Shown here: positions 52,098 to 59,675 of the stretch, piece by piece
Position numbering within the stretch: the first letter of the stretch is position 1
Layout of the letters: every line of letters starts with the position of its first letter
Origin: Roseitranquillus sediminis
GTDB lineage: Bacteria > Pseudomonadota > Alphaproteobacteria > Rhodobacterales > Rhodobacteraceae
Assembly: GCF_016918935.1 (NCBI RefSeq)
Contig: NZ_JAFFOB010000015.1
Coordinates: 372,001 to 436,000, forward strand
DNA length: 64,000 nt
Reading direction: 5' to 3'
Position numbers and translations under genes: made by a program
The notes under the pieces: generated by a model
The model's input: the letters and a program-made list of their open reading frames with translations, nothing else
Databases searched by the model: none
Told to the model about the DNA's origin: nothing

Positions 52098-53150
52098 TCA
52101 ACATCCGATCGTGGCGCAGATCTGCGTGCGATAGGCGTCGTTGGCCTGGCTCTCGATGCTCGGGGCGCGGGTCGGCTCGTCACCGCACTGAAGTACGTAA
52201 TCGGTCGCAAGCCCGTCGTTGACGCAGTCGCCGACTTCCCACCCCGGCGGCAGGTCGTTGAGATCGACCTGCTGCCACTTCGGATGGCCGTTCCCGCGCA
52301 GGCGGTCGAAACGGGTCAGGATCAGGTGGGAGATGTCCGCCACCGCCTCGCAGCTCGCCCGGTGGTAGGGGTTGCGGCGCGGATTGTACTCGTAAGTCAT
52401 CAGGACCGCCTTGACGGCGACGATGTCGATCGCCTCGTCCTGGAAGGGGTAGGCGCCGGCTGGGATCGTCGCCGGAACGTAGACGGCCTGCAGCGTCGGG
52501 TCCGAGATCGGCAGCAGGTGGAACCGCTCGCCGTCGATCTGGGGGTTCTGGAACAGCGCTGTCGGCGCGCCGGCCACGTAGAAGAACGCGTCGATCTCGC
52601 CCGCCAGCAGCGCCTCGAGCGAGGCATCGGGGCCGATCGTCACTCGCTCCGCCGGCTCTGCGCCGACGAGATCCAGGATAAGCGAGGCGGTCAGGAACGT
52701 GCCGCTGTCCTCGACTCCCACCGCAACGCGGCGGCCGCTGAGGTCCTGCAGTCCCTCGACCTCGCGGGTGGCAAGGACATGCACCTCCTCGTTGTAGAGC
52801 GGGTACATGATGCGTACCCCGGCGATGGCCCGCGCGATGTCCGGGTCATCGGAGGCGTAGGTCTGGAGATATTCCAGAACGTCGCTCTGGACGATGCCGA
52901 ACTGGGTGAACCGACGCTTGCGGACGGCGAGGAAGTTCTCGAGCGACCCTGCGCTCTCGACCACGTTCAGTGTCAGCCCGCACTCGGCGGCGACGGCGCT
53001 GACGTCGCGTCCGAACTGGATGTAGGTGCCGCTCGGTCCGCCGGTCATGATGTTCTTCTCGAACTCCTGCGCCTCGGCGGGCAGTGCGAGCGCGGTGACC
53101 GTCGCGACTGCGGCGGCGATCCGGCTGAGAATGTGTCTGCGCGGGGTCAT
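52098..53150 (-). CDS. TAXI family solute-binding protein
   Basis: A 350-residue periplasmic binding protein of the TAXI (TRAP-associated extracytoplasmic immunogenic) family. The signal peptide ends near ALALPAEAQ; the mature part has IMTGGPSGTYIQFGRDVSAVAAECG and the family segments LSGRRVAVGVEDSGTFLTASLILD and GEIDAFFYVAGAPTALFQ. It carries several cysteines, with four of them in the last 60 residues, including one at the very end (ICATIGC). TAXI proteins usually act with a TRAP DctQM fusion permease, which is absent here. It lies 25 nt downstream of the coiled-coil gene on the same strand. Confidence 0.87.
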   Translation of the reverse strand: MTPRRHILSRIAAAVATVTALALPAEAQEFEKNIMTGGPSGTYIQFGRDVSAVAAECGLTLNVVESAGSLENFLAVRKRRFTQFGIVQSDVLEYLQTYASDDPDIARAIAGVRIMYPLYNEEVHVLATREVEGLQDLSGRRVAVGVEDSGTFLTASLILDLVGAEPAERVTIGPDASLEALLAGEIDAFFYVAGAPTALFQNPQIDGERFHLLPISDPTLQAVYVPATIPAGAYPFQDEAIDIVAVKAVLMTYEYNPRRNPYHRASCEAVADISHLILTRFDRLRGNGHPKWQQVDLNDLPPGWEVGDCVNDGLATDYVLQCGDEPTRAPSIESQANDAYRTQICATIGC

Positions 53151-53175
53151 CTGCGTCTCCGGTCCAGGTTGGTCT

Positions 53176-55572
53176 TCAGCAGCCGCCGAGGTCGCGCACC
53201 AGCGACACGAGCGTCTGACGGTTGATCGTGCCGAACACGCTCTCCAGCGCGTCCGTGGCGCAGGCGCCGTCGACGAGCATCCCGTCGAGCCGGTCGAGCT
53301 GCGCAGGAGTCGCCATGCCGAGGCCGGGTGCGCGCCTCAGCGCCGCGCTCACGTCGGGCGCCGATCTGGGTTCGCCCGCCGGTGCGGCCTCGGCGACGGC
53401 GGCCGGGCTCGGCTCCGGTTCTGGCTCGGGCGCCGCCTGCTCCAGCTCCTGCATCTGCGCGGTCAGTTCGGCCGCCTGCGCGCGGGCGGCCTCGATCTCC
53501 TCGCGCAGCGCAGCCGCCTCCTCATCGAGCGCGGCGAGCGCCTCCTGCCGCTGCGCCTCCTCCTCAGCGAGCGTGGCGGCGGCCTGCCGCCGTTCCTCAA
53601 GCTCGGCCTCCGCGGCGTCGAGCTCGCTCTCGACCCGCCTGCGCCGCTCATCTTCAGCCTGCACGATGTCTAGACGCTCGGCCATCTCGTCATCGAGGGC
53701 GGCGACCTCTTGCGCCAGCTCCTGCCGGCGCGCCGAAGTCTCTTCCAGCTCGGCCTGTGCGTCGGCCAGGCTGCTCTGTGCCTGCTCGCGCTGCGCCTGA
53801 AGGTCTGCCGTCTCGGCCGCTGCCGTCTCGCGCGCGGCCGTCGCCTCCTCCAACGCGGATTGCGCGTCGGCCAGTTGCTGCTGGAGCTCGTTCAAGCGGC
53901 CCTGCGCGTCACCGGTCTCGCCGGTTAGTGCCTCGCCCTGCTGGCGGGCCGTGGTGACAGCCTCGGTCAGCTCCGCCAGCCGCGCTTCCGCCGCCTGCGC
54001 CTCGTCCTGCGCCGTCGTCAAGGCGGCCTCGGCCTCCGCCGCTGCGGACTCAAGTTCGGCCACGCGCGCCTCCAGCGCAGCCTGCTCCGACGACGCCGCC
54101 TCGACGGCCGACTGGCGCGCCGACAGCTCATCTTCCAGCGAGGCAAGGCGCTCCTCCGCCTCCTGCCGTCGCGACTCGAGGTCCTGCAGCGCCGTCTCGC
54201 GCTCCGAGAGTGCGGCGGCTGTCTGTTCCAGCCGGTCCTGCGCTGCCTGCAACTCGTCCGTGACCCGGTCACGCTCGGCGGCGGCCGTGGCGGCCTCCTC
54301 CCGCAGGCGGTCGCGTTCCTCGCCGAGCGAAGTCAGCGTCACCTGCCTCTGCTCGACCTCGGACGCCAAGCCTTCCGCCTCCTCGCGGAGGGCGGCAAGC
54401 TGCTCCTCTGCCTCGCCGACCTGCGTCTGCCGCTCGGCCAGCGTGACGCCCAGCGCTTCCAGCTCCCCTTCGGCCGCGGTGCGCCGGCTTTCGGCTTCCG
54501 CCGCAGCGGCTTCCACTTCGGCCGTCTCATCGCGCAAGCGCGTCAAGGCGTCCTCTGCCTCGCTCGCGCCCGCCGCCGCAGCGTCCCGGCGCGACTCCGC
54601 GTCGGAGAGGTCGGCTTCCGCGGCCGTTACCTGTTCGCGCAGGGCCGCCAGCCGCTCCTCGGCCTCGGCGGCCGCGGCCTCCGACGCGCGGCGCGCCTCC
54701 TCCGCCTGCGCCGCTCCGGTGGCGGCGGCGCGTCGGCGATCCTCGGCTGCCGCAGCGGCATCCGCAGCCGCCTGAGCGCTCTCCGTTCCCGCGCCGACCT
54801 CCTCGGCCTGCTGCCGCATCTCCTGGAGCGCAGCCTCGGCCTCCGCCGCCTCGCGCTCGGCCTCCTGCCGCCGGGCTTCGGCCTCGGTCAGCGCCTGCTG
54901 CTCGGCGGCGAGCCGCTCCTGCAGGGCCGCAAGATCCTCCTGTGCCGCCGACTGGCCGGCCGACGCGTCCGTCTCGAGCGACTGCAGCGTCGTCTGCCGC
55001 TCCTCGATGGCGGCTTCGAGCCGCGCTAGTTCCTCTGCGAGGGCATCGGCCGCGGCCTGCCGCTCCTGCATCTCCGACAGCGCCGCCTCGGCCTCGGACT
55101 GTCCGGCGGCCGCCTGTTCCGACGCGGCGCGCGCCGCTTCGGCTTCCGCCTCCAGCGTGCCCAGCGTCTGGCGCGCGGCGGCGATCTGCTCCTGCAGCCC
55201 GTCAAGCTCGGCCTGCAGCTCCGCACGCCGCGCTTCGTCCTCCGCCAGCTCGGATTGCCGCTCCTCGATCTCGCTCAGCCGAGTCGCCGCGGCCTCTTCC
55301 TCGGCACTCAGGTCCGCGATGCGCGCCTCGGCCTCGGCCAACGCGGCGCGGGTGGCCTCCAGCCGCTCCTGTGCGTCGGTGTGCTGCGCCTCTGCCGCGG
55401 CGATGTCGCTTTCGAGCGCCGCGATGATCCTGCGGAAGGACGCAGCGCGCTCTGACAGCGCCTCGACCGAGTCCTCGGCTGCCGCCGGCGGATCCCCCTG
55501 TGCGATCGCCTCCGGCACGCCGAATACCGAAAGGACGGCCGCAACCGTCCCGCCCAGGATCATATTCCGCAT
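53176..55572 (-). CDS. Very long periplasmic coiled-coil protein
   Basis: A 798-residue secreted protein. It starts with a signal peptide (MRNMILGGTVAAVLSVFGVP, cleavage near AIAQ). Residues about 35-710 are an almost unbroken Ala/Glu/Gln/Arg-rich heptad coiled coil with little proline. A proline-rich linker (PEPEPEPSPAA) then leads to a 60-residue globular end containing MLVDGACATDALESVF and closing with LGGC, giving two cysteines, one terminal. No membrane helix follows, so the mature protein should be a periplasmic rod of several tens of nanometres. The start at 55572 follows GAAGGGGG. It is followed by the TAXI gene. Confidence 0.82.
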   Translation of the reverse strand: MRNMILGGTVAAVLSVFGVPEAIAQGDPPAAAEDSVEALSERAASFRRIIAALESDIAAAEAQHTDAQERLEATRAALAEAEARIADLSAEEEAAATRLSEIEERQSELAEDEARRAELQAELDGLQEQIAAARQTLGTLEAEAEAARAASEQAAAGQSEAEAALSEMQERQAAADALAEELARLEAAIEERQTTLQSLETDASAGQSAAQEDLAALQERLAAEQQALTEAEARRQEAEREAAEAEAALQEMRQQAEEVGAGTESAQAAADAAAAAEDRRRAAATGAAQAEEARRASEAAAAEAEERLAALREQVTAAEADLSDAESRRDAAAAGASEAEDALTRLRDETAEVEAAAAEAESRRTAAEGELEALGVTLAERQTQVGEAEEQLAALREEAEGLASEVEQRQVTLTSLGEERDRLREEAATAAAERDRVTDELQAAQDRLEQTAAALSERETALQDLESRRQEAEERLASLEDELSARQSAVEAASSEQAALEARVAELESAAAEAEAALTTAQDEAQAAEARLAELTEAVTTARQQGEALTGETGDAQGRLNELQQQLADAQSALEEATAARETAAAETADLQAQREQAQSSLADAQAELEETSARRQELAQEVAALDDEMAERLDIVQAEDERRRRVESELDAAEAELEERRQAAATLAEEEAQRQEALAALDEEAAALREEIEAARAQAAELTAQMQELEQAAPEPEPEPSPAAVAEAAPAGEPRSAPDVSAALRRAPGLGMATPAQLDRLDGMLVDGACATDALESVFGTINRQTLVSLVRDLGGC

Positions 55573-55630
55573 CGCCGCATCCCCCTTCGGCCCTTGCGGC
55601 AAGTAAAGCCGGCAATTTTCCGCCGCACAA

Positions 55631-55648
55631 CCCCGTGATGCAGCGGGG
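55631..55648 (-). terminator. Short hairpin after the ALDH16 gene
   Basis: CCCCG (55631-55635) and CGGGG (55644-55648) form a 5-bp stem, followed on the minus strand by nothing better than TTGT. It lies 31 nt beyond the ALDH stop. Weak, but the only candidate between the ALDH and coiled-coil genes. Confidence 0.35.
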
Positions 55649-55678
55649 ATGTCGATCGCACGGTGAATATCAGGCGGC

Positions 55679-57997
55679 TCAGCCTTCGCCGTACGGGATC
55701 CAGATCGTCCGCACCTCCGTCGCGTGGCCCAAGGCTTCCCGCGCGGGTACGTCGGGTTCGGCGGCGAGCCAGGTGCGCTTGAGGTTGCCGGCCGCCTTGC
55801 GCTCGACCACGTTTGCCTCGGCGTCGCCGAATGACCAGACCGCGTCGACGTCGAGGTGGCCCGCGAGCGTCGGCGCAAGCTCGGAGTGACTCCCGGTCAG
55901 GATGTTGGCCACGCCCGCCGGAACGTCGGACGTCTCCAGCACCAGGTAGAAGTCCGTCGCCGCCAGCGGGAACGGCTCGGACGCCACGGCGACGACGCAG
56001 TTGCCCATCGCCAGCGCGGGAGCGAGTACCGCGACGAGACCGAGCAGCGGCGTCGATGAGGGGCAGAGCGCGCCGATGACGCCCACCGGCGCGTGCATGG
56101 CGAGCGCGACGCCGCGCACAGGCACTCCGGCGGCGCGTCCGTCGAGCTTGTCGGCCCAGGCGGCGGCGGTGAACAGACGGTCGATGCTGGCCGCGACCTC
56201 CGTCTCGCCCTTGGTCCCGGTCATGTCGCGCAGGCGGGCGGCGAATTCGTCGGCGCGGGCGGAGAGATTTTCGGCGAGGTAGTAGAGGATCTGCGCTCGC
56301 GCGTGGCCGGTGGTGCGGGACCAGGACGCGGCGCCGCGGGCGGCCTCGACGGCGTTGCGGACGTCCTTGCGGTTGGCGAGGCTGGCGTGGCCGAGGAGGC
56401 GGCCCTTGGGTGACCAGATCGCGCGGGAGTAGCCGCCGTCAGGCCGCGCCTGCTTGCCGCCGATGTAGAGCTTGGCTGTGCGGTCGAGGGGGCCGTGACC
56501 GATATCGCCGCCCTTGGGGGCGGGGAACGGCTCAATCCGCTGCGGCTTCGGCGCCCTGGCCGCGGGTTTGGTGTAGGCGTCGAGACCGATCCAGCCTCCC
56601 TCGCGGCCGAAGCCGCTCTCGCGGACGCCGCCGAACGGCGCCGCGGCGTCGAACAGGTTGGTGGCGTTGACCCAGACCACGCCCGCCGCGAGCTTCGGCG
56701 CCACGTCGAGGGCGAGGTTGACGTTCTCGGTCCAGAGCGTCGCGGCGAGCCCGTAGCGGGTGTCGTTCGCGAGCTGAACCGCCTCGGCCGGCGTTCGGAA
56801 GGTGGTGGAGACGAGGACCGGGCCGAAGATCTCCTCCTGCATCAGCCGGTCGGACGGGGCGAGGCCGGTGATCAGGGTCGGCGGGTAGAAGCAGCCCTCG
56901 GGGATCTCGACGTTGGCGCGATGGACCTCGCCGGCGCTGCCCTCGACCATCTCGGTGATCGCCTTCAGCTGAACCGGGTCGACCACCGCGCCGACGTCGA
57001 TGGCCTTGTCGAGCGGATCGCCGACGCGGAGCGTGTCCATCCGGCGCTTGAGCTTGGTGTGGAACGTCTCGGCGACGCTCTCCTGCACGAGCAGGCGGGA
57101 GCCGGCGCAGCAGACCTGGCCTTGGTTGAACCAGATGGCGTCGACGAGACCCTCGATGGCGCTGTCGAGGTCGGCGTCGTCGAAGACGATGTAGGGGGAC
57201 TTGCCGCCGAGCTCGAGCGTCAGCGGGATGCCGCGGCCGGCGGTCGCCTCGCGGATGCGGCGGCCGACGGAGGTGGAGCCGGTGAAGGCGATCTTGTCGA
57301 CCTCCGCCGCGACGATCATCTCGCCCGGCCGCCCGTCGCCGGTGACGATGTTGAGGACGCCCGGGGGGACGCCCGCCTCGCGGCTGAGGTCGGCGAAGAG
57401 GAGGGCGGTGAGGGAGGTGTACTCAGCCGGTTTCAGCACCACGGTGTTGCCCATGGCGAGGGCGGGGGCGACCTTCCAGGCGAGCATCAGCAGCGGGAAG
57501 TTCCACGGCACGATCTGGCCGCAGACGCCGAGCGGCTGCCGGTCGGGCAGCTCGGTCGGCATCAGCTGGGCCATGCCGGCGTGGTAGTAGAAATGGCGGG
57601 CGACGAGGGGGATGTCGATGTCCCGGCTCTCGCGGATCGGCTTGCCGTTGTCGAGGGTCTCGAGGACGGCGAAGAGGCGGGACTGCTTCTGGACGAGGCG
57701 GGCGAGGGCGTAGAGGACCCGCGCCCGGCGGTGGTGGTCCTTCGCCCAGTCCCCCTGCGCCTTCCGCGCCGCCTTCACCGCCACGTCGACATCGCCCTGC
57801 GTCGCCTGTGTGACCTGCGCCAGCTCCTCCCCCGTCGCCGGATTGCGGCTGGCGAAGGTCTCGCCCGGCTCGGTGAACGCGCCGCCGATGAAGCAGCCGA
57901 ACCTACGCCCGTGGCTCTCCAACCAGGCCTGGGCCTCGACTGCGCTCTCGGGAGCGGGGCCGTACTCCATCGTCTTGAAGATGTCGCGGACGTTCAT
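55679..57997 (-). CDS. ALDH16-type double aldehyde dehydrogenase
   Basis: A 772-residue protein with two aldehyde-dehydrogenase domains. The first (about 1-480) is complete: catalytic C296 in NQGQVCCAGSR, E262 in LELGG, NAD-site VLKPAEYTSL, and the oxyanion Asn in PWNFPLLMLAWKVAPALAMGN. The second (about 500-760) keeps the fold with ALCPSSTPLLGLVAVLAPALAMGN but lacks the cysteine and glutamate motifs, so it is a structural half, as in family ALDH16 (bacterial members active, from literature). It lies with deoC; oxidation of the acetaldehyde released by DeoC is the likely role. GGGAGGAAGG precedes the start. Confidence 0.92.
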   Translation of the reverse strand: MNVRDIFKTMEYGPAPESAVEAQAWLESHGRRFGCFIGGAFTEPGETFASRNPATGEELAQVTQATQGDVDVAVKAARKAQGDWAKDHHRRARVLYALARLVQKQSRLFAVLETLDNGKPIRESRDIDIPLVARHFYYHAGMAQLMPTELPDRQPLGVCGQIVPWNFPLLMLAWKVAPALAMGNTVVLKPAEYTSLTALLFADLSREAGVPPGVLNIVTGDGRPGEMIVAAEVDKIAFTGSTSVGRRIREATAGRGIPLTLELGGKSPYIVFDDADLDSAIEGLVDAIWFNQGQVCCAGSRLLVQESVAETFHTKLKRRMDTLRVGDPLDKAIDVGAVVDPVQLKAITEMVEGSAGEVHRANVEIPEGCFYPPTLITGLAPSDRLMQEEIFGPVLVSTTFRTPAEAVQLANDTRYGLAATLWTENVNLALDVAPKLAAGVVWVNATNLFDAAAPFGGVRESGFGREGGWIGLDAYTKPAARAPKPQRIEPFPAPKGGDIGHGPLDRTAKLYIGGKQARPDGGYSRAIWSPKGRLLGHASLANRKDVRNAVEAARGAASWSRTTGHARAQILYYLAENLSARADEFAARLRDMTGTKGETEVAASIDRLFTAAAWADKLDGRAAGVPVRGVALAMHAPVGVIGALCPSSTPLLGLVAVLAPALAMGNCVVAVASEPFPLAATDFYLVLETSDVPAGVANILTGSHSELAPTLAGHLDVDAVWSFGDAEANVVERKAAGNLKRTWLAAEPDVPAREALGHATEVRTIWIPYGEG

Positions 57998-58054
57998 GCG
58001 CGGAGCCTTCCTCCCGATACCACCGGAGCCTCCGACCGATGGACACCGTATGGA

Positions 58055-58077
58055 GACCCGCTTTCGCGGTCGTTTTT
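58055..58077 (+). terminator. Plus-strand hairpin with T5 antisense to the deoC operon
   Basis: Positions 58055-58071 fold into a 6-bp stem with one bulge (GACCcGC/GCGGTC, loop TTTC) followed by TTTTT at 58073-58077. This is the classic intrinsic terminator form, but on the plus strand, where no gene ends. It lies in the 85-nt gap between the XRE stop and ALDH16 start. Confidence 0.4.
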
Positions 58078-58082
58078 GATGT

Positions 58083-58454
58083 TCATGGCTTCTGCTGCCC
58101 TAATGTGCCGTCCACGCCAGCTTCGAAGGGCTCGCGCTCCTGTTGGACGAGTCCCTCGAGCATCGCGAGAACCGTCGTGCGCTGTAATGGATCAAGTCTG
58201 AGAAACAGACATCGAAGCCGCGACAAGTCGGCGCCTTCTTCCGATGAAGCGAAGAGGTCAGCCGGCTCGACTTCGAGTGCGCGGGCAATTGATCGAAGTC
58301 TCACTGTGTTCACAGGAGTTCGAGACGTTTCGATCTCCGAGAGTTGCGACCGCGATAGTCCCGCAATTGCCGCGAGGCTCTCTTGGGAGATGCGGCGCTC
58401 CTTCCTGATGCTCCTTATCCGCAATTCAGGTAGCTCCAAAGTTCTTTTGCCCAT
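58083..58454 (-). CDS. XRE-family transcriptional regulator in the deoC operon
   Basis: A 123-residue helix-turn-helix protein. The XRE domain is LRIRSIRKERRISQESLAAIAGLSRSQLSEIETSRTPVNTVRLRSIARALEVEPADLF, with the recognition helix at LSRSQLSEIE. The remaining 45 residues (LFLRLDPLQRTTVLAMLEGLVQQ) look like a short helical dimerisation tail. The start at 58454 follows AAGGG and lies 8 nt after the deoC stop. A small regulator within a deoxyribose operon may control it, perhaps sensing a sugar phosphate or aldehyde; no ligand domain is seen. Confidence 0.85.
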   Translation of the reverse strand: MGKRTLELPELRIRSIRKERRISQESLAAIAGLSRSQLSEIETSRTPVNTVRLRSIARALEVEPADLFASSEEGADLSRLRCLFLRLDPLQRTTVLAMLEGLVQQEREPFEAGVDGTLGQQKP

Positions 58455-58462
58455 CACGACCC

Positions 58463-59464
58463 TTATCCCGTCGGGTGCCGGTTGGCGGCGGAGTAGCGGC
58501 CGGTGACGTGGTGTTCGAGTTGGCGCTCGATGTCGCCCAGCAAGGACGAGGCGCCGAAGCGAAAGAGGTCGGGGCGAAGCCAGCGGTCCCCGAGCTCGTC
58601 CTTGATTAGGGCGAGGTAGGTGAGCGCATCCTTGGCCTTGGAGATGCCGCCCGCGGGCTTGTAGCCGACGCGGTGGCCGGTCGCCTCGTGGTAGGCGCGG
58701 ATGGCGCGGACCATCGTGAGCGTCACCGGCAGGGTCGCGTTGACGCTCTCCTTGCCGGTCGAGGTCTTGATGAAGTCGGCGCCGGCCATCATGCAGACGT
58801 GGGACGCACGGGCGACATTGCGGAGCGTGCCGAGCTCGCCTGTGGCGAGGATCGCCTTGACGTGGGCGTCGCCGCAGGCCTGCCGGAACTGCCGCATCTC
58901 GTCGTAGAGCGCCTGCCAGTCGCCGGTCAGGACGTGGCGGCGCGAGATGACGATGTCGATCTCGGCGGCGCCGGCCTTCACGCTCTCCTCGATCTCGGCG
59001 ACGCGCAGGCGGAACGGCGAGAGGCCGGCGGGAAAGCCGGTGGAGACGGCGGCGACCGGGATGCCGGTGCCGCGCAGGGCCTCGACCGCGACCGGGACCA
59101 TCTCGTGGTAGACGCAGACCGCGCCCGTGTGGATCGGCGGCATCCCGAGCGCGTCGAGGATGTCCTGACGGACCGGGTTCGCGGCCTTGGCGCAGAGGCG
59201 GCGGACGCGGCCGGGCGTGTCGTCGCCCGAGAGCGTGGTGAGGTCGATGAGCGTTATGGCGCGGAGGAGCCAGGCAGCCTGCCAGTCCTTCTTTACGGAG
59301 CGGCGGCCAGGGAGCGTGGCGGCGCGGCGCTCGATGGCCGAGGTGTTGGCCTGCACGGCACGCACGAGGTCGAGGTCGAGCGGCGTGCCCGGGTTGCGTA
59401 CCTCCGCTGGAGACGCGTCGGCGCCGGGCAGGGCGTGAACCTCGGAGGGCATGAACCGGCTCAT
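58463..59464 (-). CDS. deoC: Deoxyribose-phosphate aldolase
   Basis: A 333-residue class I aldolase splitting 2-deoxyribose 5-phosphate into glyceraldehyde 3-phosphate and acetaldehyde. The Schiff-base lysine lies in AGADFIKTSTGKESVNATL, with GYKPAGGISKAKDAL supplying the proton-relay lysine. VAAVSTGFPAGLSPF and EIDIVISRRHVLTG are family features. The protein starts MSRFMPSEVHALPG and has a 60-residue N-terminal extension, as in the long-form DeoC of proteobacteria. First gene of the deoC-xre-ALDH16 operon, divergent from the livK-like gene. Confidence 0.95.
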   Translation of the reverse strand: MSRFMPSEVHALPGADASPAEVRNPGTPLDLDLVRAVQANTSAIERRAATLPGRRSVKKDWQAAWLLRAITLIDLTTLSGDDTPGRVRRLCAKAANPVRQDILDALGMPPIHTGAVCVYHEMVPVAVEALRGTGIPVAAVSTGFPAGLSPFRLRVAEIEESVKAGAAEIDIVISRRHVLTGDWQALYDEMRQFRQACGDAHVKAILATGELGTLRNVARASHVCMMAGADFIKTSTGKESVNATLPVTLTMVRAIRAYHEATGHRVGYKPAGGISKAKDALTYLALIKDELGDRWLRPDLFRFGASSLLGDIERQLEHHVTGRYSAANRHPTG

Positions 59465-59598
59465 CCGCGCATTTCCTCTGACGCCCGTCGCCGCCCGTGC
59501 ACGGCAGACTTTCGGGCACTTTCGGTTGCAGGCGGAGAGGGTCGCACGGCCGGAGCAACGGCGCAAGCGGGAGGCGCGACGCCGTATCCGGCCTTCCC

Positions 59599-59653
59599 CC
59601 GGCCGGCCTGTTTGCTTACCAGAACGCATGGGGCCGGCCGGAGACCGGCCGGG
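59599..59653. repeat. Inverted repeats between deoC and livK
   Basis: CCGGCCGGCC (59599-59608) and GGCCGGCCGG (59632-59641) are perfect 10-bp inverted copies 23 nt apart, and CCGGCC recurs at 59645-59650. They lie in the divergent intergenic region, ending about 25 nt before the livK start at 59676. Possible operator or leader hairpin for the transporter operon; low-complexity GC content makes chance possible. Confidence 0.4.
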
Positions 59654-59675
59654 AGACAACGGGGAGAGACGGCGT

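Noticed and set aside
53222-54775. Repetitive plus-strand frames and regular short repeats in 53.2-55.5 kb, considered as a repeat array or CRISPR
   Set aside because: The periodicity follows the heptads of the coiled-coil protein on the minus strand. There are no identical direct repeats with unique spacers.
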